Assembly (NCBI GenBank): GCA_017590115.1
Contig: JAGGNK010006593.1
Span: forward strand, 615,142-679,141
Direction of reading: 5' to 3'
Length of the DNA: 64,000 nucleotides
Source of the DNA: Montifringilla adamsi
Taxonomy: Eukaryota > Chordata > Aves > Passeriformes > Passeridae
The notes beneath the pieces are model-generated. The model ran no database searches. It was not told where the DNA came from and saw only the letters and a program-made list of their open reading frames with translations. Below are positions 27,040 to 39,000 of the stretch, in pieces; the stretch's first letter is position 1, and each line of letters opens with the position of its first letter. Both the position numbers and the translations under genes were made by a program.

Positions 27040-30000
27040 GTAAGGAGACAAGGCAGAAGGGAGAAGTAAAAAGGAAGGCAGCTGATTGGGATATGAGGGG
27101 AGCAGCAGGGAAACCTGCATGGTGTTAAGAGACTGGTGTCAGGGCAGTTTGGTTCCTGGTCTGCCAGTCCCTGGGACAAAGCCTTGCTGTGCTTTGTCAC
27201 AGAAGCCTTTCAGTCTCATATCAGGGCAAGTGTCTTGTCCTTGTATTTGTAAAGCCTCCTGAGGTTTTGTTCATACTTCTCATGTGGTGTTAGCAAGGAC
27301 ACGGCATTAATACTGAGAGAGTCTGTGCAGCTTGAAGGGCTGTATCTCTTCCAGGGAATTTAATGTACTTGTCTATGAGAATCACCTGTCCTTAGCTCCT
27401 AAGACAGAGAGTCTTAGTCACAGCAGAGTCATAGTCACAGCCTTTCTTTTTTGGAGTTATGTGGGGCAGAGGTGAAAGGTGAAGAGGCATAGCCAGCAGT
27501 CTCCTTTCCATGCAGGTCCTGGAAGCTCACACAGTTTTTGCTAGGACTTAACAGTGTGAGTACCACAGAGTCTAATCCATATGTTTCTGCTGGAATATCC
27601 TGGTCATGTCCCCCACAGTGCTGTGGATTGCAGCAAAGGTTCCCAGGGAGAGCCACTGTCACAGTTACCTGTGTGGGGAAGCCTGTAATTTGTGAATTGT
27701 ATTCCACCTTGATATTGCTGTCACTTGTTCTCATGAGGAAGCTGTGTGACATTCCCTTTGGAAGTATGGCCATTTCTCCAGCACTGTGGGAGACCTCTGT
27801 CTCTGCCCTAGGCAGATGTTATACCTGCTTCACAGGTAAAAGCCCTTCTAAAATGTCTCTAACCAGACATTGCTGTAAATAGCCCCTACTATGTAAAAAA
27901 ACCTGTTGTGCGTTAACAGACTGTCTCCACTTAATGTTCTGAAAATTTCTGGCAGGAGGTAAGAACGTGGTTTATTGCCATGGCAGGGGCAGGAGAGATT
28001 TTGGCCTTTGGAGAAAAAGGGTTTTAGTTATTGTCCTGTTTGTTTATTGAGCCTTGAATGTGTGCTTGGTGTGGGATGGCAGTGAGGGCAGCCACTGGCT
28101 CTTCTGGGAGAGGGCAGCATGGCAACAGCCCTCTTAGCTTCAGAGGGAGGGCTTGGAAGGAGCAGGCCCTGCTCAGGGTGGAGGGGGCAGACAGGAGCTT
28201 TCAGGGTAATATATCCCAGCATTTGCTGCCCACCATGCCAGTGGGGTCCCTCCTTCTGCACTGTGACAGCAAGACAGGCATCAGGGCTGTGCAGGAAGCT
28301 CCTGCCTGTAGCTGGAGATGGAGGCATATATGCTGTGCTCCAGCCCAGAGCAGTGTGCAAGACTAGAGGCTCTGAGAGGGGCTAGAGGCAAAGAAAGCCG
28401 TTCTAAAAGCTGGCTACAGGAAGAAAGGTCTGGAATACCCCACAAGCAGTGGGTACACCAGGGCTGATCAGGGATCTCAGTCAGCCCCACATATGCACCC
28501 AGTGCTCTGTGTGTTTTGCACTGAATGCACAGTGTGTCACACTTCAGATGTGTCCCTCAGGATATTTGTGGCTCCATCAGGAGCTGGAGGCATGTAGATC
28601 AGCCCACCACACTCCCTCAGGACATTCTAGCACATCATTTGCTGGAGCAGACTGGCACTTTCCAGGGTTGGAGGTGGAATGTTGGGAATGTCCTGTTTAG
28701 GTCTAGAAGAGGCATGAAGGATGAAGGAAGCTCTGTGTTCCAAAGTGGGGGCAGTTACAGACAAAAGAAGAGGGAGGGAGAAAGGGAAGCAGGCAGCCTT
28801 TGCAACAGCACCAGTATACTGTGATGCAGGATTCAGAGCTGCAGTGCTATTGCATGTAATGCTTGTGCTGGGTTGTGCAAGTGCACGTGGGAGGGGACAG
28901 TCCTTTGGGATGAGAAATCTGACTCTACTACAAAGTGTTGGGCCTTGACTTTGTGGTACTGCTTGGGCAGAGGCATCTCAAGGGCAGGCACCTGATCCCA
29001 TGGCTTTGTGCTGTCCAAGGGGCAAGAGATTGGGAAAGAATGTGAAGCAGGTGACCCTACCAGGACAGACAAGGTCCTGGTGCAGTGCTGTGCTCTTGCC
29101 TCTGCACTTGGGGCCACATATCTTTTATCTTGCCAGCTCTTGATGTGTGTAACCAGTTCAGACTTGAACCACTCTGTAACTGGCCTCTAGCTTATCCTCT
29201 TCCTCCTGCATCAGAGAGCACATTCCCTTCTGCCTGTATTCTGCTTGGTGATTGTTGTTCTGCCCATTACTCACACCTTCTTCCCCTTTCTCTCCCTGAA
29301 GGTGGTGGCTCAGACAGCAAGCCTGTGGTACGCTACAGCAAGGACCAGCGTCCCACAACTCTGCCCATCCAGCCCTTTGTTTTTCAGCACCATTTCAGCA
29401 AGCCACCCAAGGCACGTGCCCTGCACAGCCATTTTGCCTCCAGCCTTTCCCAGCTCTACAGCTTGTCCAGCAACTGGCCTGCCAGCCAGCAGATCTCCAG
29501 TTCCCAGTCCTCAGCCTTGGCCACCTCGGCAGAGCAGGCGGTGGTGGCGGGGAGCCAAGCCCATGGCACGCTCGTGACCCAGCGCTCGGCAGATGGAGCT
29601 GCCTCGCGCGGTGATGGGGGCATCAAGAAGCCTGGCCCCGAAACAACCCGTCCGTCCCCGCTGGGCAGTTACTCCCCCGTGCGATGCAACGTGCCTTTCT
29701 TCCAAAGCGTGGACTCCTCTTCCTCACCCACCTCTGAGAGAGCTGAAGACAGCCAGCCCCCCAGAAGCAGGTCCTGCCCCATCTCTGCTAACCTGCTTCC
29801 CATGAGGTCATCTCCTGCTGTCAGTGCCATGCAGCCCTCCAAAACCACCAAAGCTGACACCCTGAGGCAAAAGGAGAACCCCAAGCTGATTCCCAAGAAG
29901 GAGGCCCCGCTTGAGCCAAGCCCACCACTCTCTGAATACCGACTTCACAGTGGGTGCCTCCCGCCCCTCTCGGTGGGTGGCATGTCCATGAGCAGAGTAG

Positions 30001-33000
30001 GAGGTCATGCAGATTCACACTGGAGAAGTGGCAGTGAGACTAGCAGCTCTGGTCCCCTGAGCAGCATGGGAATACGGCCTGTCAATGGTAGGTACCCATC
30101 CTCCTAGATGCTAGTCTGGAGCATCTACAGCTCCCTGTAGCTATGTCTGCTCCCTATAGTGCCACCATTTCCTATAGCCACAGACCAGGATGAAATTGCA
30201 TCTGGATGCTGCAGGAAGACGTGCAATAAGAGCATGTCACTCCAGTGCCAACTCCTACACTGTGTCTCCAGCGAGGGCAGTGTGGGCTGCTGGTCTTACA
30301 GCACCCCATGCTGGGTGCTTGCACCCCAAACCTGTTGCCTCTGTGCCTGCAGCCACAACGGCACGCAGGCTCCTGCCCTGCTTTGCCAAGCAGCGGCATC
30401 CACCTGTCTCCATGTGCGTGTGCTAGTGTCCTGAAATGCTGCTGGACCTCTGAGTAATGTGCTGTCTCTTTCTCTGTCCTCCATCTTTCTCTTACTCTCC
30501 CTTCCCGCTTCCCTTCTGCATCCTCCCGTGTGCTCTCGTCATCCTGTCTGGTGCTCACTGCCCGCGGCATCCCAGCGAACCACCTCTCCCCCCAAGCGCT
30601 GAAGTGGCGGGAGTACAGGCGGAGGAACCCCCTGGGTCTGGACCGCGTTTCAGGGCTGCCCAGCTTAGCGGGCAGCCTGGACAGGAGGCAGCAAGAGCCT
30701 CGGCTGAACCGGGGCAACCCCATCTTTGAGCTCCCTGGCGCTCTCAGCACCAGCCATTTCCACTGCAAGCTGAACGGTGCGCACCACCTTTCTGCTGGGG
30801 GGTCTTGGGAGGTGACCTTGGGATTCAGGCTCAGTTTCCTCAGGTTAAGCTTGGATTCATCAGTGCTCAGAGCAGGAGGGATGGTACATTTCTTCACAGC
30901 TGGGCTGAAGGGGTCAAGAGGAAGGTGAAAATTGCTTCACTGGTTCAAATGTTTGTGGAGCCTTCCTTTTCCTTGAGGTGAGAGCAGTTAGGTCCAGCTC
31001 TGAGCTGGGTTGAAGGGCAGAGTGAATGGCCTAAGAGCCCGCTTAGATCTCAATAAGTGCTCCTGGACTGTGGTTAGCTGTAGTTTGTCTCACACAGGAG
31101 TTGGGGCCCTTGGAGATCTCAGATCTGTGCCCCATGGTGCCTGACCATCTGCCCCAGCCCTGACAATGTGCTGGGTGCTGAGCTGGAGATTTCATAAGGC
31201 AGCTGACAACACTAAAGACTCTTACAGGACTCTGTCTTCTCCAGGCTTTGCCCTTAAGGTCTTCCCTGTCCTCCAAAACCTGTGCAGGAAGGGCTGACAG
31301 GGGAAGGCTGCTTTTGACTGAACCTCTGACACTCCTGTGAGCAGAACAGTGTGGTCTGTCTGTGGGAGGAAGAGCATTCTACAGGCTAGCCTCAAACCAT
31401 GGAGGGAATTCCTCAAAGCCTTATACCTCACCCCCCCAGCCAAAACATTTTCTCTATCTTTCTACAAGGGAAAATGCATAGCACGGAGTCCAACAGATGT
31501 AAGTCAAGCACATGGGAGAACTCCTGTGTATGTCGCCCCTTGAAAACAGAGGCCATCCCAGAGAACAGGCAGCAGACATGCAGGTGGTTGTCTGTGGATG
31601 CCTGTGTGCAACAAGTAATGATTTCTCTGTGCTGACTTCTGACCCTGCTTGCAGCAGCATGGAGAGTCTGGTGCATCAAGGTTTCCCTTAGCCTTAGCTC
31701 ATGAGAGTGAACCTCCCAGAGCATCTTCCAGAGCCTGTGGGCCCCCAGTCAAGCTGGAGGTGGTATTGGGTAGGCCACGGGGATCAATTGTGCAGGCACA
31801 CATTGCAAACCACTGCTGGGGTAGCACCAAGCCTGTAGCTTCACCATGCCAGCAGAGGACAGGTGGCATGAAAACTGCTGCTTCGGTGTGCAGGATTGGG
31901 GCTGATCCTTGTCCCCTATGTCTTATCCTTGCAGGACAGTCTATGCGGCAACTCCAGCTTACCTACAATGACTTTTTCCCTGACTACTTCTCGCTAGCAG
32001 AGAAACCTCCTGCTGAGTTCTGCCTCTCCCCAGATGGCAACACAGAGTCCATCTCCATCGACTTGCTGCAGAAGAAGGGTGAGTCCATATATCTCTGGTG
32101 GACCATGTAATGTGCTATGAAGTGTGCTTGAACTGCTTCTCCCAGGAAATATGATTAGAAAGGATCTTAGGTGCACAGGAATGGGCAGAGAGAGCAGACA
32201 GGCACAGGAGTGTGACCCTAAGGCAGGGCATGCTGCCACCCCAGGCTCTGTGTACAAAGGTAGACCTGTGTGTATCTGTGTGATGTTGCAGATTTGCTAA
32301 CATGAGATTTTATAATTTAGGTGAAAAGTCTGTTCAGTCCTACATAAGTAGTATAAAATTGTATCAATTATATAAAAAGGTAGGAGAAAAGACTCCAGAG
32401 CAGGACGAGATATGGCTGTGGTGGGATCCATGCTACAGGCAGGGCTGGCAGGACTTGACAGCTGATTTGTTATCATTTCAGAGGCAAGGGATGTGCAGAA
32501 AGGTTCCCAAGCCTTTGCCAGCTATGTGCTCATGATTACCAGGTGGCAGCTTTCCCTTCTGTTTCAGTTCTGTTCTTACATTATCCTGGTGCAGGTGACT
32601 GATTATACACCACTGGCTTGTTGCTGAAAGTCATGACAGAACCTGCCAAATGCAAGGCTTCTGCCCTGCCACCCTGTGGCATCAAGGCAGCAAAAGACAC
32701 ATTGCCTCAGATCCCATCTCTGCTGCCTCAGGGCATGGGGTGTGGAGGTGCTTCCCTGTTCCTTGGGAATATTGACAGGTTGTCCTACTGGCAGTCTTGG
32801 TAGGTGAGTGCTGGAGCCAGCAGGAAGAGTTTTGGTGAGGATTTAGGATAGTCTCTGCATGTTTTTTGGCAGAGAGGGCTTGTGTGTAGACGTGAGCTTG
32901 CAGTGCCCCTGTCTGATTACTTCCAGGAGTGTTTTGTCAGACTCCATCCCAGCAGCCCCTCAGGCAGCTATTTGACCTGTTGTTTTCCACTAGGTCTTGT

Positions 33001-36000
33001 GAAGGCTATCAACACTGCTGTTGACCTGATTGTGGCTCACTTTGGAACCAGCAGGGATCCAGGGGTGAAGGTATGTCTTGCATCCAGCTCCATTCTGGGT
33101 AGCATAGAGAGTACAGAGCAAGATTGCCTCTCCATTCTCTTCCAGTCTAAAACTACAGGTTATCTAACGAAGGCAGGAGTACCAAGAACAAATCAAACAA
33201 AGGTGCTGCACACTGTGCAGCAGATAGTAAATCTATGACAATTCCTGCTGCATGATGCAGTAAATACATGTATTTGAAGGAAGATCAGAAAAACACAGGT
33301 AAATTATGTTTATTAAACACATAGGAGTAATGTCCAGCTTAGACTCTGAGTTGGAAGTAGTTGTAGGCTGTGAAAGTATAAAGGGCAAGTATTATGTATG
33401 TTTGTTCTGGTTTAACTCTTTATGTACTTACTATGGCTTTTCATAAGAAGAAACAGCAGATCAGCTGCACTTCTGGTCTGATGCAGCACACCAGCTCTTT
33501 TTTCTCATAGAATGGGGAGATGTGTCTCCCTCCTTCACATGTCCTATGACTCTGGTCTGGCACTAGTACCAGAGTACAGTGCAGTGTCCCCTAAAGATCT
33601 CTCAGCATCTCACATTTTAATATGAGATATTGCATTATTTTAATAATGATATAAAAGTGCATCAGACTTCACCCATCTGGGACGGTTGGTCACACCCATG
33701 GTAGCCCTTACCATGAATACATTACAGTATTTAGAGTACATCTAAGCGGCTGGCGGTTTTAGGCCCGTGCTCCCCTCATTTCCCATTTCTGGAATAACAC
33801 AGAAGAGCATCTAGGTTGCCCTCGGGCTGGCTGTCTTTGGCCTGTGCTCCCTCATCCCCCATTTCTAGAATAACACAGAAGCAGAACAATTTTGCTTGTG
33901 TTTGTACCAGGCATTGTTTGCAGTCCTGTGACACCCAGCATGTTTGTAGTGCCTCCTCTCAGTGCTGAATGCTTGGCTTTAGTCAGGCAACTCTGGGCAG
34001 CAATGTGACACTACTGGGACATGACAACTCCCCTGGCATGCCATCCCCAAGGAGAAACCTGACTGGGACAGATTCCAAAACCATTCAATCTTATCTCAGA
34101 GCCCAGTGTAATTTTGTCCTAATTACGGCTGTTGCTGATGCAGAGATTGCTGAGCAACATAACTGGAGCTGTTGAGATTCCCATGGCTTTTTAGGGCTTC
34201 ACTGTGAATTTCCAATACTTGCAGTGTAGGTTTGGGGAATAATTGCAACATTCCCCCATTACTTTGCTTATCAGACAGTGCTGTGGTTTTAACCTCGGGT
34301 TTCTTTATACATCAGTGTGCCAGGGGCTGAGTGTTCACCTGTCAAAAGGCAGCATCCATCCCTGCTGCTGCCGTGCTCAGTGGATCTGACGGGATTATTC
34401 CTGAGCCAAGTTCAGTTTCAGTTCAGAGCTTTTGTGAACCTGTGCCAACTGGTCAGTATAATTCCAGCTCAGCTGGTAAAATCTGTGCCCTGAGCACCAT
34501 TGCCTGACCCATTTGGATAGATCCTTTGGCAGCTCAAAGAATGTAAGCAGCAGAATATGTCCCTGCTCTGCTGGAGCTGGGCTCTTACATGCTTCCTCTT
34601 CACCTCAGTCTGAGCTCTGGCCATCCATTGTGCCCTTATTTGTTCATTTATAGTAATCTCTAGGAGTTAGAGCTTGACATGTCACTGAGTTAAGTGTTCC
34701 ATAACCCCTCAGTGCTGGTAGTTCTATGTGGGTTGGTGCTTCCTGCTCCAGAATTAGCTACAAGAAAATCTACAGCAGCAGGAATATCCCCAGCTCTTTT
34801 CTTCCTCCATCAGGAGAGCCTTGTTATCCCTCTCAGGAGAACCAGGCTTACTTTCTAATTGGGATATCCTCTTCCCAGTCTAGGATATTCTTTTTTCAAA
34901 TTACTGCCTCTTCCCAGCCTGGGGAAGAGCTTGCAGAGAGCAATCCAGAACTGGTATATGAAGCATCAGGAGTGAAGGCAAAGATCCTGCATGTTCAAGG
35001 AGCTGCTGAGCCTAGAAGTTGCTTGCTGGGTGTCTGAAGTGGGGCTGAACTGTTTCCATGCATCTGTACCTTGAAAACACTTAGCAACACTCTCCCTGCC
35101 TGTTGTCCACTAGGCCAAACTTGGGAACAGCTCTGTGAGCCCCAACGTGGGGCATCTGATACTGAAATACCTGTGCCCAGCTGTGCGGGACATTCTGAGT
35201 GATGGGCTCAAGGCTTACGTCCTGGACATGATCATCGGCCAGAGGAGGAACATCCCCTGGAGCGTGGTGGAGGCATCCACCCAGCTAGGTATGGGTGTTG
35301 TGCAGCAGTGCCTGTGGTAGTTGTGGTTGGGAGGTGCTGGGCAAGGTTGGCTCTAAGGATGGCAGTGCAAAACACCCATTTTCCTTCATGGAGCAGGGTG
35401 CACATGTACCATCTCTTTCAATAAGGGTGACACACTGCACTATTCTTCCCAAGTGTTTGTTGTAATTTCTCCTGAAATTTGAAAATTATCCCATAACAGC
35501 CAAACCAATAAAAAAAGGGAGAAAAAACCCCAACAAAATTAATTTCACATTGGTTTCTGCGTCATACTGGGAAGCCTCATAGCCTGACTATGGCAAATCT
35601 TCAGCTCTGCAGTTATATCTGTGATTGTAGACACCCCAAATTATAAGCACACACCACAATATTATCTTTTCACGCTGATTTTGAGCCAGTGGCTATGATT
35701 GTCACTGAAGTGTGGGAAGCAGGTCCTTGTGGTAATGAAACACTCCCGGAGTTTTGGAGTGATGGTCTGGGATGGATCAAAGCCCATCTCCCTTGTGTAG
35801 TCTAAGTGTTGGTGTGGAGTGAGTTCACATTGGTGTGGTGGAGGGGCATGCACACACAGACATGGACACCCAGACAATGTCTGTCTTTCCTTGATGCTCC
35901 ATCCTGTGGTGCAGTTTTGGCTTTGGTCACCACAGCTAATCTCAACAATTTGTTTTTCTACACAGGGCCCTCTACAAAATTGCTGCACAGCCTCTACAGC

Positions 36001-39000
36001 AAGATCAGCCAGTACACAGAGCTCACCAACCACACCATGCGGTTCAACGCGTTCATCTTTGGCCTTCTCAAGTAAGCAGGAACCCTGGGGTGGCCGCACA
36101 TCCCTGTCCAGGGCTGGCAGCAGCTGTTGGTCCTTGACTGCAGGCAGGCACAGTTGACCATGAGAAAACTTAAGAATCTGGGAAGCCACTTCCCAGAAGC
36201 AGGGTAGGGAAGGAAGAAGCTCTAAGCCTCAGAGAACTCCGTGCAGGTCAGGAGTGAGAATGAGTGGCTGTAGCCAACTGAAAAACAGGGTCAGTCTGTT
36301 TTAGCCCCAAAACATTAGGTGAGAAAACTCTGTCTGTCCAACTTCATATGAGGTTAGACATAATATATGCATGAGCTACTCTTGGAAATTCCTCTTTAAA
36401 CCATTGTTTCCTGGAGCTGCAGTGGATCCCAAGGCATGAGGCTCTGAAGGAGAAATTGCCCTGGTCCAGGACTCCAGACTGGCCCTTCTAGTTTGCATAA
36501 GGAATGTGCACACTCTGCTGTGTTTAACAGAGGAAGGCAGCGATACGTTTTTGTGGATGAAGCGATAAGCACTGCTAGGGTAGTGTTTCCCTGATCCTCT
36601 CTGGTGGTCAGCAAGAGCTCTGGCAGTGGCAACAGAGTTCCCAAGATTTCCAGATGTTGTAGAACTCCTCCAGGCAGGAACAAGCTCTGCCTTGCTCTCC
36701 CCACACAGGGTGACCCCATTCGCCCTCACTGGCATATTTTGGGCTGAGCCACCAGCACTGATCTTAGGTCTTAGTTTTGTAGATCATTTGCCTCTTCCAC
36801 AGCATCCTCTTCTCAGCAGAACAAAGCCCTGTCAAGGACATAGGAACCAAACAGTGAAGAATCTTGCTGCAAACATGGTTGTTCATGGTTCCAGTTGCAC
36901 ATGTAAAGCCATGTAGATGCTCAGTGACAGGCTGGATGTCTGTGATCAGGGCATGCTGATGGGACCAAGCCACTGTCCTTTCCCTGAGGTTCACAAGCTC
37001 ATGCTTTGTAAATGCCCTTTTCCAGCCACACTTCTTGTGGCAGAACAGTGAGGATGAATGGGGTTAATAGATTTTCACTGATTCTTTCTAATCCTGCTAA
37101 TTTTCCATTCCTGCAGTATCCGGTCCTTGGAGTTCTGGTTCAACCACCTTTACAATCATGAAGGTAAGAACCTGAAGGCTGTGGGCTGCAGTGGGAGCCA
37201 AACTCTGCACACAAATACAGCATGGGATGGAAATACGTTTCTTTTGTTGCTCTCTCAGCTTGGGCTGCTCTTCTCTGCCCGGAGGTGAAGGACTAAGCTA
37301 TTACATAGTCTCAATGTAGCAGGGAAATCCCAGGTGGAAGTCCAAACATCATGCAGCTCCTTCCACCTGAACCTGGACTTCCTTTCTCCTTCCCACCTGC
37401 AGCTAGTACCCAAGGCTTTTGGTGCAGATCCCTCAAACTATCTGCAGGAGATCAGATCTATGCCTCCCCAAATTTCTATGTTCCCTGCCCAGTGCCTGAG
37501 AGTTTTGTATATCTGGAGATGTGCACACTTACCTGAATCTTTTCAGGCATGGAGAATAGGAAGAAATGGAAAGGAAAACCTGACATACAAAAAGCAGATT
37601 TTTCTGGATGTATCTGTTTTGTAGCAGAATAGAATAGAAATAGAAATAGAATAGAATGGAATAGAAATAGGAATAGAATAGAATAGAATAGAATAGAATA
37701 GAATAGAATAGAATAGAATAGAATAGGGTCTGTGCTTATCCTGGCTTTCTGAAGCAGAAGACAGCCATCTATTAGACCATCATTAAGACCTGGTAGTGTG
37801 AGTAAAAGTTGGGGCTGTCAGGTTATTCCCATCTTTCTTCCATGGCATTTGGTGGCAGAGGTCGTCTGGGATGATAGTCTGCCAAGCAAGTCCTGGCTGC
37901 AGGTACAGCTGGAAAGCTCTGTCAGGGCCAGTTTGCTGAGAGATCACAGAGCATCTGGTGCTCCCTGACCCAGGCCTGAGCCTCTCACTGTGACCAAAAA
38001 CTGATGTCCATCTCCTTTTGTCATAGCTTCAGCAGCTTCATGGTGGCTTGGCAATGGTGGCAAGAGCATCTCCTCTAATTAACGTATTTTTTCCTACAGA
38101 CATCATCCTGGCACACTACCAACCAGTGGGCTTCTTGTGCCTGTCTCACAGTGTGTGCCAACCTCTTTTTGAGGAGCTCCTGCTCCTACTCCAGCCTCTC
38201 TCCCTGCTGCCCTTCAACCTAGACCTCCTCTTCGAGCACCACCTGATGCAGATGGGCAAAGAGCAGCAGCAGCAAAAGGAGCTGCTGCGTGTGAAGCAGG
38301 ACCTACTGCTTTCTGTGCACTCCACCCTGCAGCTGATGCGGACCCGGGGCAGCAGTGAGGATCCTGATGGCTGCAGCACCGCCCCTGAAGCATGCCAAGG
38401 GGGTGCCAGAGATGGTGACATCTCACCAGGGCACAGCCCACAGCAAGCTGTGAGTGAGAAGAGGGTCAAGGGAGTGGGAGCCTCCTGCGGAGAAGGTGAC
38501 AGGGAGGAAGAGCAGAGCAAGATGCGAGAGAGCACGTGGGAGGGGAAGAAGGACAAGCAGGCAGGCTGGTGGTACCAGCTCATGCAGACCTCTCAGATTT
38601 ACATCGAGAGCTCAGCCGAAGGCTCAAAGTTCATCCGCTCTGAGAAGAAAAAAGCAGCTTTGAATCCTGCACCCAGGTCAGTGGAGACCCACAAGGCACC
38701 ACCTCCCCGAGAAGGAGTGGTGGAGGGTGCAGAGGCTTGTCCCATTGCTGAGGGCACCTTGGAGGAGAGGCCCAAGGCAGCCAGCAAGCCAAGTCCTGAA
38801 GCCGTGGAAGAGCCCTTGGAAAAGCCCCAGCAGGTAGTGGTCGGCGAAGAGGTGAAGGAACGTAGCTGGCCCTTCTGGATGGGCAGTCCCCCAGACTCTG
38901 TGGTTACAGAGCTAAAGCGCAGCAAGGAGAAGGAGGCTCAGCAAAGAGTGGGAGCAGCAGCAGCCCCCCAAGAGGACAGCAGCACCAGTGCATCAGAGGG

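Noticed and set aside
27040..27128. Extension of the first RUSC2 coding frame past 27,039
   Set aside because: A canonical donor occurs at 27,040, the similarity to RUSC2 stops there, and the phase joins the exon at 29,302.
26472..27200. 242-codon open frame on the - strand
   Set aside because: It is the complement of RUSC2 coding exon 1 and has no domain or splice context of its own.
30172..30897. 241-codon open frame on the - strand
   Set aside because: It overlaps RUSC2 coding exon 3 and flanking introns in antisense; the composition reflects the complement of coding sequence.
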